NCBI RefSeq assembly: GCF_902497855.1
Contig: NZ_CABVHU010000008.1
Location: 62,001 to 126,000, forward strand
Direction of reading: 5' to 3'
From: Pseudomonas fluorescens
GTDB taxonomy: Bacteria; Pseudomonadota; Gammaproteobacteria; Pseudomonadales; Pseudomonadaceae
DNA length: 64,000 nt
The notes under the pieces were generated by a model. The model saw nothing but the letters and a program-made list of their open reading frames with translations. It had not been told where the DNA came from and ran no database searches. Shown here piece after piece: positions 43,706 through 51,788 of the stretch. Every line of letters starts with the position of its first letter. Position 1 is the first letter of the stretch. The position numbers and the translations under genes are program-made.

Positions 43706-44827
43706 ATGGACGAGAACAAACAGAAAAAAAATCCTTTCGACGACCTCTGGAGCCGAAAACTTCCGAACGGTGGTGCCTCATGGGCCGCCTGGAATCCGCC
43801 CCCTGAGCCGGAGCGGGTATACATCCCCAAAGATGAATGGCCACTTCCGAAGGAGCGTACAGACCTGGTCTTTGCCAAGTGCTGCACACCTAAATACTGG
43901 GGGAGCACTCACGCCGGTAGTGACCCCATGCCAGCCTCAGATTTTGGTAAGGTCATGCTGGCCGGGTCAATGTTTGTCCCGTCCGCAGCACAGGCTGCCG
44001 GACTCGCTCTAGGCTTCGACACGGTACTGGGGCGCATAGCCGGTGGCGGCATCATGCAAAGGGGCTTTACGTGGGCATTGCGCGGAAGTCCTGCCGGTGT
44101 GTTTGTGCTGGGCATGCTCCCGACCAAAATGGGCGACGGTACGCTCCACACCGACGAGCAGCTACGCAGCATGACCCGCGCTCCGACCCGCGTGCGCTTT
44201 CAATTTCGCCGCGATGCTGAGGGCGTGTTGCAGGTTTACGGTATCCATACCGGCCCGTCAGGGGATGACACGGTACGCATAGTGCAGGCCAGGTGGAACG
44301 CCACCAAGACAGCGATAGAAGCCGAGCTAAACGGCGCCACCATCCTGTGGACACCTAGAGAACGATCTGGCATACCGCCAATGGTCCATCCTGATAACAG
44401 CAACAGCCAAGACACCATCCTCGTACACCCGATCCCGGAAGGTACAGACTCCCAGATCGAGGGCTATCCGGCAGGGGACGGCGTAGAAACCGATGACTGC
44501 ATTCTGGTCTTTCCGGCAGGCTCCGGCCTGAGTTCGCTGTACTTGGTGTTTTCGCGGCCTCTCGGCGGCGACCAGCGATATCATCAACCACCTATTTCTC
44601 TGCCAGCATTCCCTGACGCAAAAATCGCCCCCTCCAAAACCTACGTGCAAGGTGGCGGCAAAAAACGACGACGCTGGAAAGACAGTGCAGGGAAAATCTA
44701 CGAATGGGACTCCCAACACGGGACAGTCGAGCTCTATAACAGACAAGGAAAACACCTTGGAGAGTACGACCCTGAAACCGGTAGACAAACCAAGCCCGAA
44801 AATCCTGCAAGGAAGGTAGAAAAATGA
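43706..44827 (+). CDS. S-type-pyocin-domain bacteriocin with colicin-E3-type RNase domain
   Basis: A toxin of 373 residues. The middle (about 85-300) resembles the S-type pyocin translocation-associated domain (GSMFVPSAAQAAG, GGIMQRGFTWALRGSPAGVFVLGMLP). The last 60 residues match the colicin E3 ribosome-inactivating nuclease: KKRRRW, KIYEWDSQHGTVELY, GKHLG, DPETG. The E3 catalytic residues map to Asp335, His338 and Glu342, with Arg369 near the end, so it should cut 16S rRNA at the decoding site. The usual long N-terminal receptor-binding region is missing (only about 80 residues), so the delivery route is unclear. Its stop overlaps the next start (ATGA), as in toxin-immunity pairs. Confidence 0.85.
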   Translation: MDENKQKKNPFDDLWSRKLPNGGASWAAWNPPPEPERVYIPKDEWPLPKERTDLVFAKCCTPKYWGSTHAGSDPMPASDFGKVMLAGSMFVPSAAQAAGLALGFDTVLGRIAGGGIMQRGFTWALRGSPAGVFVLGMLPTKMGDGTLHTDEQLRSMTRAPTRVRFQFRRDAEGVLQVYGIHTGPSGDDTVRIVQARWNATKTAIEAELNGATILWTPRERSGIPPMVHPDNSNSQDTILVHPIPEGTDSQIEGYPAGDGVETDDCILVFPAGSGLSSLYLVFSRPLGGDQRYHQPPISLPAFPDAKIAPSKTYVQGGGKKRRRWKDSAGKIYEWDSQHGTVELYNRQGKHLGEYDPETGRQTKPENPARKVEK

Positions 44828-45054
44828 AGCACGTCATTGAGGTCTTTGATCGCGAAACCGAAGAATTGCGGGAAAGCATTGAAATTCCTTCATCTAAACA
44901 AGCTGAACTTGCCGATCTAATGGGGTGGAAAGATCCTGAAGACGCAATTTATGTGTATGACTTGTCCGCAGAACAATTGCGTCAAATCGAAAAATGGACG
45001 GGGTCGAAATTTGCGGAGACGCGTCACATTATTCAGCTAGCTTGCATTGCCTGA
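44824..45054 (+). CDS. Probable immunity protein for the E3-type toxin
   Basis: A protein of 76 residues, acidic, beta-start (MKHVIEVFDRETEELRESIE) then helix. Overlaps the toxin stop by 4 bases, the normal layout for a coupled immunity gene. It does not look like classic colicin E3 immunity protein, but belongs to the kind of small protein often found beside such Pseudomonas toxins. Function inferred from position. Confidence 0.6.
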   Translation: MKHVIEVFDRETEELRESIEIPSSKQAELADLMGWKDPEDAIYVYDLSAEQLRQIEKWTGSKFAETRHIIQLACIA

Positions 45055-45109
45055 GCGAGCAAACCAGACCAGCCAAACCTGAACGAAAAGTAGAAAAACA
45101 GGAGCATTT

Positions 45110-45349
45110 ATGTATCTCTGCATCGGTGGATTCCTGCCTGACAGTGCCGAAGACGACTCCCTCAAATTTGAACTTGATCTGGATGATTCTTTTAACGATG
45201 AAATCGTACAACTCCTGGGTTATAGAAGTCTTAATGCGATGGCAGAGGGAGAATGGTTGTTAGCGACCGAGCAAGCCGCGTAAATATCAAAGATCATCGG
45301 GCAATCACTTCCAACCCATTTAAAGCTATTCATCGGTGTTGAAGCCTAA
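45110..45349 (+). pseudogene. Second immunity-like gene interrupted by in-frame TAA
   Basis: AGGAG lies 6 bases before ATG 45110. The frame codes 57 residues, very acidic (MYLCIGGFLPDSAEDDSLKF at the start), then meets TAA at 45281, and continues in the same frame for 21 sense codons (ISKIIGQSLPTHLKLFIGVE...) to a second TAA at 45347. The continuation looks like a natural C-terminus, so a full product of about 79 residues was probably lost by a nonsense change. Size, acidity and place behind the bacteriocin suggest an immunity gene. If the first stop is real, a 57-residue product may still be made. Confidence 0.5.
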
Positions 45350-45904
45350 GAAATCAATAGGCGCATTACTCCGATTTTAATTCGGAGTACTCCGCCTCAG
45401 GGTTTAACCTCGACGCATAATTATGCGTCCCGCGTTTAGAAACAGACTTCCGGCAATGCGCACAAAGTGACCGTATCCGGCCAAACCATGAGCCGTGAGT
45501 ACGTCGAGAGCGTCATGCTGCCCTACTGATGGCCCAATGTGGCGGGACATTAGCACCAAGTTCGGCGTTCAAAGCCTTCGACGAAGCCGGTATCCCTCAA
45601 GGGTATCACTGGGAAGCCTTGCACGGTATTGGGTCCATCGTGTATTGCTCAATTTTCACGGGGGCCTTTAACTTAAAGATTTCTTAGAGATTGCCCAATG
45701 AGCACCTTCTATCATCCTTCTTTAAATAATTTTCTAATCTTATCTTACAATCAATCTCTATGTCGAGACTGGTCTGGCGCTCACGGTAACTCTATTCTAT
45801 AAGCGCATCTCGGTGGAGTAGCTGTGCGATTTTATTTGATCTTTTAGGTATCAGACTGCAGCCCTAGGCGTCTTCTTAATTAGCCATATTAGCAAATCAT
45901 TAAA
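45350..45904. other. Gene-poor 555-base stretch
   Basis: No convincing gene. It holds a hairpin ACTCCGA/TCGGAGT (45368-45388), a 16-base palindrome ACGCATAATTATGCGT (45413-45428) and a 52-codon frame at 45529-45687 (MAQCGGTLAPSSAFKAFDEA at its start) without a ribosome site, possibly debris. From about 45690 the sequence is clearly AT-rich. Confidence 0.5.
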
Positions 45905-46963
45905 CTATGTGATCTTGAGTGATCCTGCTATAGGGACAATGACTGGTATTTCGGCCTCCACTGGAGATAGTTCGGCGAGCGATGCGGCCCAAATGCTTAA
46001 TTTTTCTAGACATGAATTAGCGTAAGTTAATGAGTCTAGGGCTGAGACTGCTTCGGTGCTTCCGATGATATTATGAAATCGCGCTCGTCGGAGTGAAGGA
46101 TCGTCAAAATGCTTGCCTGAGGTACGGTCAGCTTTTAACTTTCCTGGGTCAGACGGCAAGGGTAATTTGACGAAGGGTAAATACACCGAGTTAGATAGTT
46201 GAACGGTTCCTGTAATGGCATAGAGCGTTGCTCCCGCTGTTGCTAATGGCGCTGCGTGAATTATCAAATTCCGGTAACTGCCAAGGATGTCTAGCCAGTT
46301 CCCCTGAGAGGATATCTCTTGGATTTTGACTCCGTGCGGGTCAAGCGGCGGGGTCTTTTCCCAATGTTTAAGTAGTGACCCAATGCTTGTGATGTTTTTT
46401 GCGCCTGTAGGCTTAACATGCCAGTAAAATTCGATCAGGTAATCTCGGAGAGTGCAAGCGTCAACAAGAAAGGTTTGGGCTGCTAAGTAACAGAGCCCTG
46501 TAAATCCATCTAAGAAACGTTGGTCAGACTTGAAGTCTCCCGATTTTAATTTGGCGTTCAACTGGTCCATATAAGACTCTGATAGCTGTCGGACCCGCCA
46601 CTCACAGCCCCTGAGCTGATGAGATATACGTGTGGCTATATCATAAAGTTTGCTATCGCCCTTTATGAATGCACCATGTGCAATAAATGACCAATCTCTA
46701 CCTTGATCCCATGTAAGCCAGCCTGACGATTTGGAGCGCCATTCAGGTGGTGCTTCTGAGTGTGATCCGGTAAAGAAATCGCAACCTATGACCTCCAATC
46801 CGAGGTTTTTAATGTCTGAGAACAGCGAACTGTATTTTTGTATTTCAATAGTAGTCTTCTCGCCAGTCATATCGCCCGGATAGAGAAAATTACACGACCT
46901 GTCATAACTCAGAACTCTGATGCCTCCACTGATATGAACCTCGCGTACCGATAGCCATTCCAT
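45905..46963 (-). CDS. Unknown protein with HEPN-like RxxxxH motif
   Basis: A protein of 352 residues, no signal or membrane segment. GGGAGGGG lies before ATG 46963. I do not recognise the family. Near residue 231 a helix reads GSYRNLIIHAAP, the R-x4-H arrangement found in HEPN RNases and HEPN-like domains, after another helix LVDACTLRDYLIEFYW. The N-terminal 100 residues look beta-rich. Codon use and GC are lower than in the housekeeping genes, consistent with acquisition. Alone on the minus strand in a defence-rich region. Confidence 0.6.
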   Translation of the reverse strand: MEWLSVREVHISGGIRVLSYDRSCNFLYPGDMTGEKTTIEIQKYSSLFSDIKNLGLEVIGCDFFTGSHSEAPPEWRSKSSGWLTWDQGRDWSFIAHGAFIKGDSKLYDIATRISHQLRGCEWRVRQLSESYMDQLNAKLKSGDFKSDQRFLDGFTGLCYLAAQTFLVDACTLRDYLIEFYWHVKPTGAKNITSIGSLLKHWEKTPPLDPHGVKIQEISSQGNWLDILGSYRNLIIHAAPLATAGATLYAITGTVQLSNSVYLPFVKLPLPSDPGKLKADRTSGKHFDDPSLRRARFHNIIGSTEAVSALDSLTYANSCLEKLSIWAASLAELSPVEAEIPVIVPIAGSLKIT

Positions 46964-47118
46964 GAGTCCCCTCCCTGATACTGTTGGTTTTTATCGCTTC
47001 TCATTGTAGTCCATGGAACCCCGTGGGCAATCCAGTGTTGGTTGTTGGTACTTGTTGCTTAATTTTTTGGTTGCACCCATCTGCCCGTCGCTGGGCATCC
47101 ATCAAACACAGTCTTTCT

Positions 47119-47196
47119 GTTTGCTCTCTGCGCCGCCGATCAGAGCCCGTCATGGAGCCTGTGTGCTGGTCTGCGGGGCGAACTCAGAGAGCAAAC
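47119..47196 (+). other. 12-base inverted repeat enclosing a structured stretch
   Basis: GTTTGCTCTCTG (47119-47130) and CAGAGAGCAAAC (47185-47196) pair perfectly around 54 GC-richer bases. It resembles the outer stem of the C4-like element 580 bases downstream, but I could not find matching ordered complementarity here. May be a decayed relative. Confidence 0.45.
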
Positions 47197-47343
47197 AAAA
47201 GGAAACCATGAACCATGTCCAACATTTTTAAGATGCGTCAGGCTAAGGCCTACGAGAATACCAACCCGATGCGCTGAGAGGCGCTCCATAGGCCACTGAG
47301 CTGAAAAGGAGAGAACCCAATGGACACCCTTCCGGCTGCCTAT

Positions 47344-47390
47344 GGGACTGGAAAGGACTGGAAAGGGGACTGGAAAGTGACTGGAAAGGG
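47344..47390. repeat. Short tandem repeat GGACTGGAAAG
   Basis: Four imperfect copies of an 11-base unit (GGGACTGGAAA, GGACTGGAAAG, GGGACTGGAAA, GTGACTGGAAAG) running into GGGGACAGATTTATTT. The latter string often accompanies IS200/REP-associated transposase debris in Pseudomonas; no transposase gene is present. Confidence 0.7.
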
Positions 47391-47650
47391 GACAGATTTA
47401 TTTCTTGCTAAGGCTAAGCGGATGGATCCGAAGCGATACGGTCAGCGTCTTTCATTAGAGTTCTTTTTTTTGCCACAAGCCCAAACCGTCCGCAGCGGGT
47501 AACGGTCGATTTCTGGAGGTTGTTTCTCGGCGAGTCGGTTCTGGGTCGAATCTTTCTTAGGTTGCAGGAAAAGGGCCTGCACGATAACCTCCTACCGTCG
47601 CTGCCAATTCAGCGACCGGGTGTGGTAACCCGAGTTATTCAAGGCGCTAC

Positions 47651-47683
47651 AGCGCCCCCATCACGTCTGCCGGCGCTTTTTTT
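47651..47683 (+). terminator. Terminator-like hairpin before the C4-like RNA
   Basis: AGCGCC (47651-47656) pairs with GGCGCT (47672-47677), followed by seven T. It could end an upstream transcript. Confidence 0.6.
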
Positions 47684-47699
47684 ATGCCTGCGGCGTGAG

Positions 47700-47782
47700 T
47701 TATGGCAGCTGTGCGTGGGACGTCTTCGGACGTGCCGGTTTCCTTGATTCCCGGTTTACCACCCTGCGCACAGCTGTCACCC
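47700..47782 (+). ncRNA. C4-like antisense RNA candidate
   Basis: A compact fold: outer stem GGCAGCTGTGCG (47704-47715) with CGCACAGCTGTC (47767-47778); inner hairpin ACGTC-TTCG-GACGT (47720-47733); a second small stem CCGG/CCGG whose loop shows TCCTTGAT (47741-47748); and an exposed TTACCAC (47756-47762). The two exposed segments are exactly complementary, in antiparallel order, to GTGGTAA (47789-47795) and ATCAAGGA (47816-47823) just downstream; the latter covers the AAGGAG ribosome site of the next frame. This is the design known for phage P1/P7 C4 RNA. Confidence 0.65.
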
Positions 47783-47831
47783 ATTCGTGTGGTAACGAAC
47801 GTGGCAGCTCCCCATATCAAGGAGTCTGATA

Positions 47832-47948
47832 ATGCGCAGCATCAATCCGTACAAAATTTGGCCTTTCCCCCTACGCAACTCCCAATCGCGTAACGCCCCA
47901 CCGTCCATCCTCTCCCATCGCCTCTCCGTCGTCGGAGGTGGCAAATGA
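47832..47948 (+). CDS. 38-codon frame coupled to DUF3077 gene
   Basis: AAGGAG lies 8 bases before ATG 47832. The frame (MRSINPYKIWPFPLRNSQSR at the start, then Pro/Ser-rich) ends in TGA overlapping the next ATG (ATGA). It plays the part that icd plays in the P1 c4-icd-ant arrangement: a short frame whose translation opens the next gene. Product function unknown. Confidence 0.6.
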   Translation: MRSINPYKIWPFPLRNSQSRNAPPSILSHRLSVVGGGK

Positions 47949-48256
47949 CCGAACAACCAGAGCTCAAAACCATCGGCCTTACCCCCGCCATCTATTGCTC
48001 AGACCAAGCACTGTTCCACGTCACTCGCGGGGTTCCCCTCGGCGATGCGCTAGCGATGGCTTCCGATTTCCTGTTTCTCGCCAAGGCGCTCACCGAAGAC
48101 GCTGCCTACGCCAGGGACACCGACCGCCACGCCTGGGCCGCTCATTATCTGACCGCTTTGAGTAAGGCGGTGGTTGATGACGCGGTGAAGGTGCTTACCC
48201 GTGATCGGGCATCTGCAACGACACCTGAGTGGACGGCGGCGAAGTCCGAAATCTAG
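47945..48256 (+). CDS. DUF3077 family protein
   Basis: A protein of 103 residues, helical. The family pattern FHVTRGVPLGDALAMASDFL and HAWAAHYLTALSKAVVDDAV is clear. Such genes are common as small stand-alone units in Pseudomonas and have no known function. GGAGGTGG precedes the ATG; translation is probably coupled to the 38-codon frame and hence to the C4-like RNA. Confidence 0.8.
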   Translation: MTEQPELKTIGLTPAIYCSDQALFHVTRGVPLGDALAMASDFLFLAKALTEDAAYARDTDRHAWAAHYLTALSKAVVDDAVKVLTRDRASATTPEWTAAKSEI

Positions 48257-48270
48257 CAGCTGAGCCCGAT

Positions 48271-48294
48271 GAGCCCCGAGTTCTTCGGGGCTTA
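48271..48294 (+). terminator. Terminator after DUF3077 gene
   Basis: AGCCCCGA-GTTC-TTCGGGGCTT hairpin, 15 bases past the stop; short T-run. Confidence 0.65.
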
Positions 48295-48426
48295 CAATTG
48301 TGCAGCGCTTGGCGGCCGAAAACACGTGACGGCATCCCGCCCTTGTAGTCAGATACGGCTATCGTTTGAATTTGCTGTGCAGAGGCATTTGGCGGGAATG
48401 GTTATGACACCCAATCGGAATCACAC

Positions 48427-49563
48427 ATGGAAGCGCTGATTAATCCGGATGTTCTGCGATGGGCGCGAGAGCGGGCATCCCTGAGCACGAGCACCCTGGC
48501 CAAAAGTCTTGGTACGCAGGAAGACAACGTGCTGGCGTGGGAACAAGGCAGGAAAAAGCCCTCCTTCACCCAGGCAATGAATTACGCCCGGCAGACGTAC
48601 ATCCCTTTTGGTTACCTTTATCTGTCCCAGCCGCCGGAGGAAATCCTTCCTCTGCCGGATCTCAGAACGGTCAATGGAAAACGCGACCCCGGATAGAGCC
48701 TCGCCCTCATGGATACCATCAGGTGGGCCTTGGAGAGACAAGACTGGTATCGCGACTACCTGACCAGCCAAGGCGTCACTGAAAACAGAGTCGTCGGAAG
48801 ATTTTCCGTGACCGACAGCATCGAGGTGATCGTTGCTGACATCCGAACAACCTTGGGAATAGCCAACAAACCCAACCGTGGCGATTTTGATGACTATTTC
48901 AAAAGCCTGGCAGGCAAAATTGAGGCTGCGGGCATACTTGTGATGCGCAACAGTATTGTGAACAACAATACGAGTAGGCCATTGCTTGTGGAAGAGTTCC
49001 GGGGCTTTGCAATCAGTGACAAGCTAGCTCCGGTCATTTTCATCAACACAGCCGATTGCCCTGAGGCAAGGCTGTTCACTTTGGCTCATGAACTGTCGCA
49101 TATCTGGATAGGTCGCTCTGGCGTGTCTGATGGCGAGCCTGCAAATCATAGATCGGAAGAGATCTTGTGTAACGCGGTAGCGGCAGAACTTTTAACTCCT
49201 GAGCGCGAATTCCTTTCCGTTTGGAACGCCGATGTTGAGTGGCAAGAAAACATCCCACCCTTGACAAAATTCTTCCATGTTAGTGGCTGGGTCATAGCCA
49301 GACGCGCCCTGAGTTTTAATCTCATAACGGCATCTGAATATGATGCATTTGTTGCCAAAAAGATCGCCGAGCACAAAGCTCGCGGCAAGACTGGAGCACC
49401 GCCCTACAATAGACTGCAGACAGGGCGAGTCAGCAAAACGCTTGCTACAGCTGTGGCCAGTGAAGCATTAAGCGGAAGAATGCTTTATCGAGATGCAGCA
49501 CGCCTGATTGGTGTAAAGCCGAATGAGCTATCTGACTATTCAAAAAAGGAACTAGGATTTTGA
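48427..49563 (+). pseudogene. Xre-ImmA/IrrE regulator-protease gene split by in-frame amber codon
   Basis: One reading frame of 379 codons interrupted by a single TAG at 48694. The first part (89 residues) is an Xre-type helix-turn-helix (ASLSTSTLAKSLGTQEDNVLAWEQGRKKPS). After the TAG the frame continues; an ATG at 48709 would restart a 284-residue protein with the ImmA/IrrE (M78) zinc protease motif HELSH (about residues 127-131) and the distal Glu in EEILCNAVAAELLTP. Family members of this fused type control mobile elements or toxin genes. Both halves look otherwise intact, so either the gene is recently broken or two proteins are made by stop and restart. Confidence 0.8.
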
Positions 49564-49735
49564 GTTATCTGGATAATTCGTAGAATTAAAACAATATCAG
49601 AAACGTCCTACTTACTTCCGAACTAATTGTGTTTACCCTACGGCAGCTTGCTTGATTCCAGTTCGTTTCAGAGGCGGTGCGACGTCAAAACAGCAGTAGC
49701 TTGCACCCGCTCACAAATAGATCCCGGGAGTGTCA

Positions 49736-50269
49736 ATGCGTAAAAAAATGGATTATGAAACCAAAACTGCTCTGTCATTTATCGATAGGCTGAGCACTGG
49801 CCAGCACAATCTATGGCCACATGATTTCGAATTTTCTGAAACCAGTGACGATGAATTGACTGAAGCGTTCGGATACTGGTTCGGCGGCCACCGCTGGGCT
49901 AACTCGGGGGATACATTTGTCCAGTTTGGCCGTGATGGTACGGGCTCAATGTTTCTGCTGTGGTATTACCCCGACCTCAACGCACCTCCGCCTGTTGTAT
50001 TCCTCGGATCGGAAGGCGAGCGCTGCTTGATGGCGACCGATATTGATGACTTCATCAGACAGCTTGGCTCAGGTCAGCTATTTTTCAATGAGACTTGGTC
50101 TGAACCTTTGCCAAATGAAATCGATGAAATGGACTGGTGCGAGCTTCGTCGCACCATTCATGAAAAATATGGGCTGGGGGATGAACCACCAGAGAAAATG
50201 GCCGAGAAGGCACGCCTTACTCATCCGGATTTCCCTCGGTGGGTTGAATCAATGATTGAGTACGAATGA
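49736..50269 (+). CDS. SMI1/KNR4-like (SUKH) protein, possible immunity protein
   Basis: About 177 residues from ATG 49736, with CGGGAG 5-6 bases upstream. Features that recall SUKH-type immunity proteins: Trp-rich core (GYWFGGHRWAN, GSMFLLWYYPD), PVVFLGSEGE and a following ATDIDDFIRQL helix. No toxin gene lies directly before it. Assignment is tentative. Confidence 0.5.
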   Translation: MRKKMDYETKTALSFIDRLSTGQHNLWPHDFEFSETSDDELTEAFGYWFGGHRWANSGDTFVQFGRDGTGSMFLLWYYPDLNAPPPVVFLGSEGERCLMATDIDDFIRQLGSGQLFFNETWSEPLPNEIDEMDWCELRRTIHEKYGLGDEPPEKMAEKARLTHPDFPRWVESMIEYE

Positions 50270-50325
50270 TCGCATTGCTTGTAGTTCCAACTGTCTCACC
50301 CGACATTGATGTTGGCTGGTCTGGC

Positions 50326-50401
50326 GCTTTCGATGGCAAGCCAGCTCCTACAGGGGTTGAGGTGAGCTGACTGGTGGTGATAGCCCCGATTTTTTGGGGC
50401 T
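50326..50401. repeat. REP unit plus terminator, block copy 1
   Basis: CGATGGCAAGCCAGCTCCTA (REP) followed by the hairpin AGCCCC-GATTTTTT-GGGGCT (50382-50401). The same pairing recurs at 54158-54232 and, with a different REP, at 60741-60817. Confidence 0.8.
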
Positions 50402-50416
50402 AATAAATCATTCGGT

Positions 50417-50738
50417 TCAGAGCACGTGCTGGGAAATCAGTTTCGATATTTCTACCTTCGATGTCCTGCCGGTGAATTCGAATTTCACTTTTCACAACGA
50501 GGAAAAATATATCCCCAGCTCGGAATCCAGGTCGAACGCTCCCGAGGTTTCCACCGACTACGCCACTATATTTTTTAGGGCAACGAGGGGAAGTCTTGCT
50601 TGCTTCCGGTAAGTTCCTGCACATTGGCGGCGATGATGCGTTTGTTGGTAAAGACCACGCCGTCGAGCATGGATTTGTACGAGTCGATGACGTGTTCGCC
50701 GTCGAACAAAGATAGGAAACGCGTTCGACGTATTCTTC
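50417..50738 (-). pseudogene. Decayed copy of the PH-domain gene
   Basis: Nucleotide identity to the intact gene at 54248-54616 is obvious over its whole length (for example GAGCACGTGCTGGGAAATCA and GATGATGCGTTTGTTGGTAA) but substitutions and small indels break the frame, and the 5' end (beyond about 50738) does not match. A dead duplicate. Confidence 0.85.
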
Positions 50739-50841
50739 ACAGGGAAAGGCGACAAATTTATTTTAATTTGAGTATAACCCTACCTCCATCTTCTTTTAAC
50801 GAGGAGCGAAAAAATGGACACGCAAAGATATTGCGCCCATT

Positions 50842-51129
50842 TTAATTGGGTAACCTATAACGTAAATCAGTACCAAAGAAGATAATTATCGAATACAAAA
50901 ATAAACCTGCGACCAGACTGATTTTCATTATTTTCTTATAAATTTTTTCGTTAGAGCAATGATTTACTGCAACGACAGACAACATACCAACCGAGAGCAG
51001 AATCAGCGCCAGCGCTGGCACGGTAACTTCCAAGCCTTTGAATTCCAACAACCTTGAATATCCACGACCTCCATAAGGCAGCACGAGATATTTAAAATAA
51101 ACTGCATAACCGGCTGAAGTTAACAACAT
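50842..51129 (-). CDS. Small multi-span membrane protein
   Basis: A protein of 95 residues with about three hydrophobic helices (VPALALILLSVGMLSVVAV, KISLVAGLFLYSIIIFFG). Not recognised. Its start overlaps the end of the zinc-ribbon gene by 10 bases. Its place behind effector/immunity genes makes another immunity-like membrane protein possible, without proof. AT-rich. Confidence 0.55.
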   Translation of the reverse strand: MLLTSAGYAVYFKYLVLPYGGRGYSRLLEFKGLEVTVPALALILLSVGMLSVVAVNHCSNEKIYKKIMKISLVAGLFLYSIIIFFGTDLRYRLPN

Positions 51130-51320
51130 AAAGGAAAAATGCCAAGCACGATCATTAATCGGATTTTATGTACCCGCGACACGGTTTTTTCTTTTGATTC
51201 ATGCCTAGATTTTCTACATTCATAACAGAGACCGATTTTAGTTCGTCTTGTTCCAGCTTCGCTTAGTGCGCCGCAGCATCTGCATTTTCTTGCTATTGGC
51301 TTAAATTTTCTACGAGCCAT
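51120..51320 (-). CDS. Small zinc-ribbon protein
   Basis: A protein of 66 residues from ATG 51320, preceded by GGAAGGGG. Basic N-terminus, CRCC and CYEC pairs forming a likely zinc-ribbon, and a hydrophobic C-terminal helix (RLMIVLGIFPLCC). Not recognised. Coupled to the downstream membrane gene. Confidence 0.55.
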   Translation of the reverse strand: MARRKFKPIARKCRCCGALSEAGTRRTKIGLCYECRKSRHESKEKTVSRVHKIRLMIVLGIFPLCC

Positions 51321-51422
51321 CAGCCCACCCCCCTTCCTCATGTATAACTTGCCACTAATTCCTTACGGCTGGTGGTCTATGCAAAACCCGCCCAAGGGGG
51401 TGACTCCAATTACGCCTTAGAA

Positions 51423-51788
51423 TCAAACGACAAAAAGCCAATAGATAAACGCCGCAAATAATGAAATACCACTAATAACCCATGGCACCAACAACTTTCG
51501 TTTTAGGTGGACCGGGAGATTCAACAACTCATCTTTTTCTATGAGGCCACGCTTTTCACAGAGCCGAGGAACCAAAAACATTAGTGCCATTGCACAATTC
51601 CGGATGAGCAGCCCCATCAAACCTGCATGGGAAAGCACCTTGCGATTACTCGCTACAAACTTACTTTTGTTCAGGCAACTTTCTACCGACTCAGTAAAAA
51701 GACATGAAGACAAAATAATACAGCACGCTGATACTACCCCAAGAAAAAGTATCGATATTACGATGACCGCCAGCGCAACATTACTCAC
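51423..51788 (-). CDS. Membrane immunity candidate, paralogue 2
   Basis: A protein of 121 residues from a GTG start at 51788 that overlaps the stop of the orphan effector tip (GTGA). Two hydrophobic helices at the ends and the shared middle block (LCEKRGLIEKDEL, LPVHLKRKLLVPW) make it a clear paralogue of the 51983-52354 gene. A matched effector-tip/immunity cassette is the simplest reading. Confidence 0.65.
   Translation of the reverse strand: MSNVALAVIVISILFLGVVSACCIILSSCLFTESVESCLNKSKFVASNRKVLSHAGLMGLLIRNCAMALMFLVPRLCEKRGLIEKDELLNLPVHLKRKLLVPWVISGISLFAAFIYWLFVV

Noticed and set aside
49564..49735. DUF4411/PIN-type toxin gene expected after the ImmA/IrrE gene
   Set aside because: Only 172 bases are available and no such frame is present.
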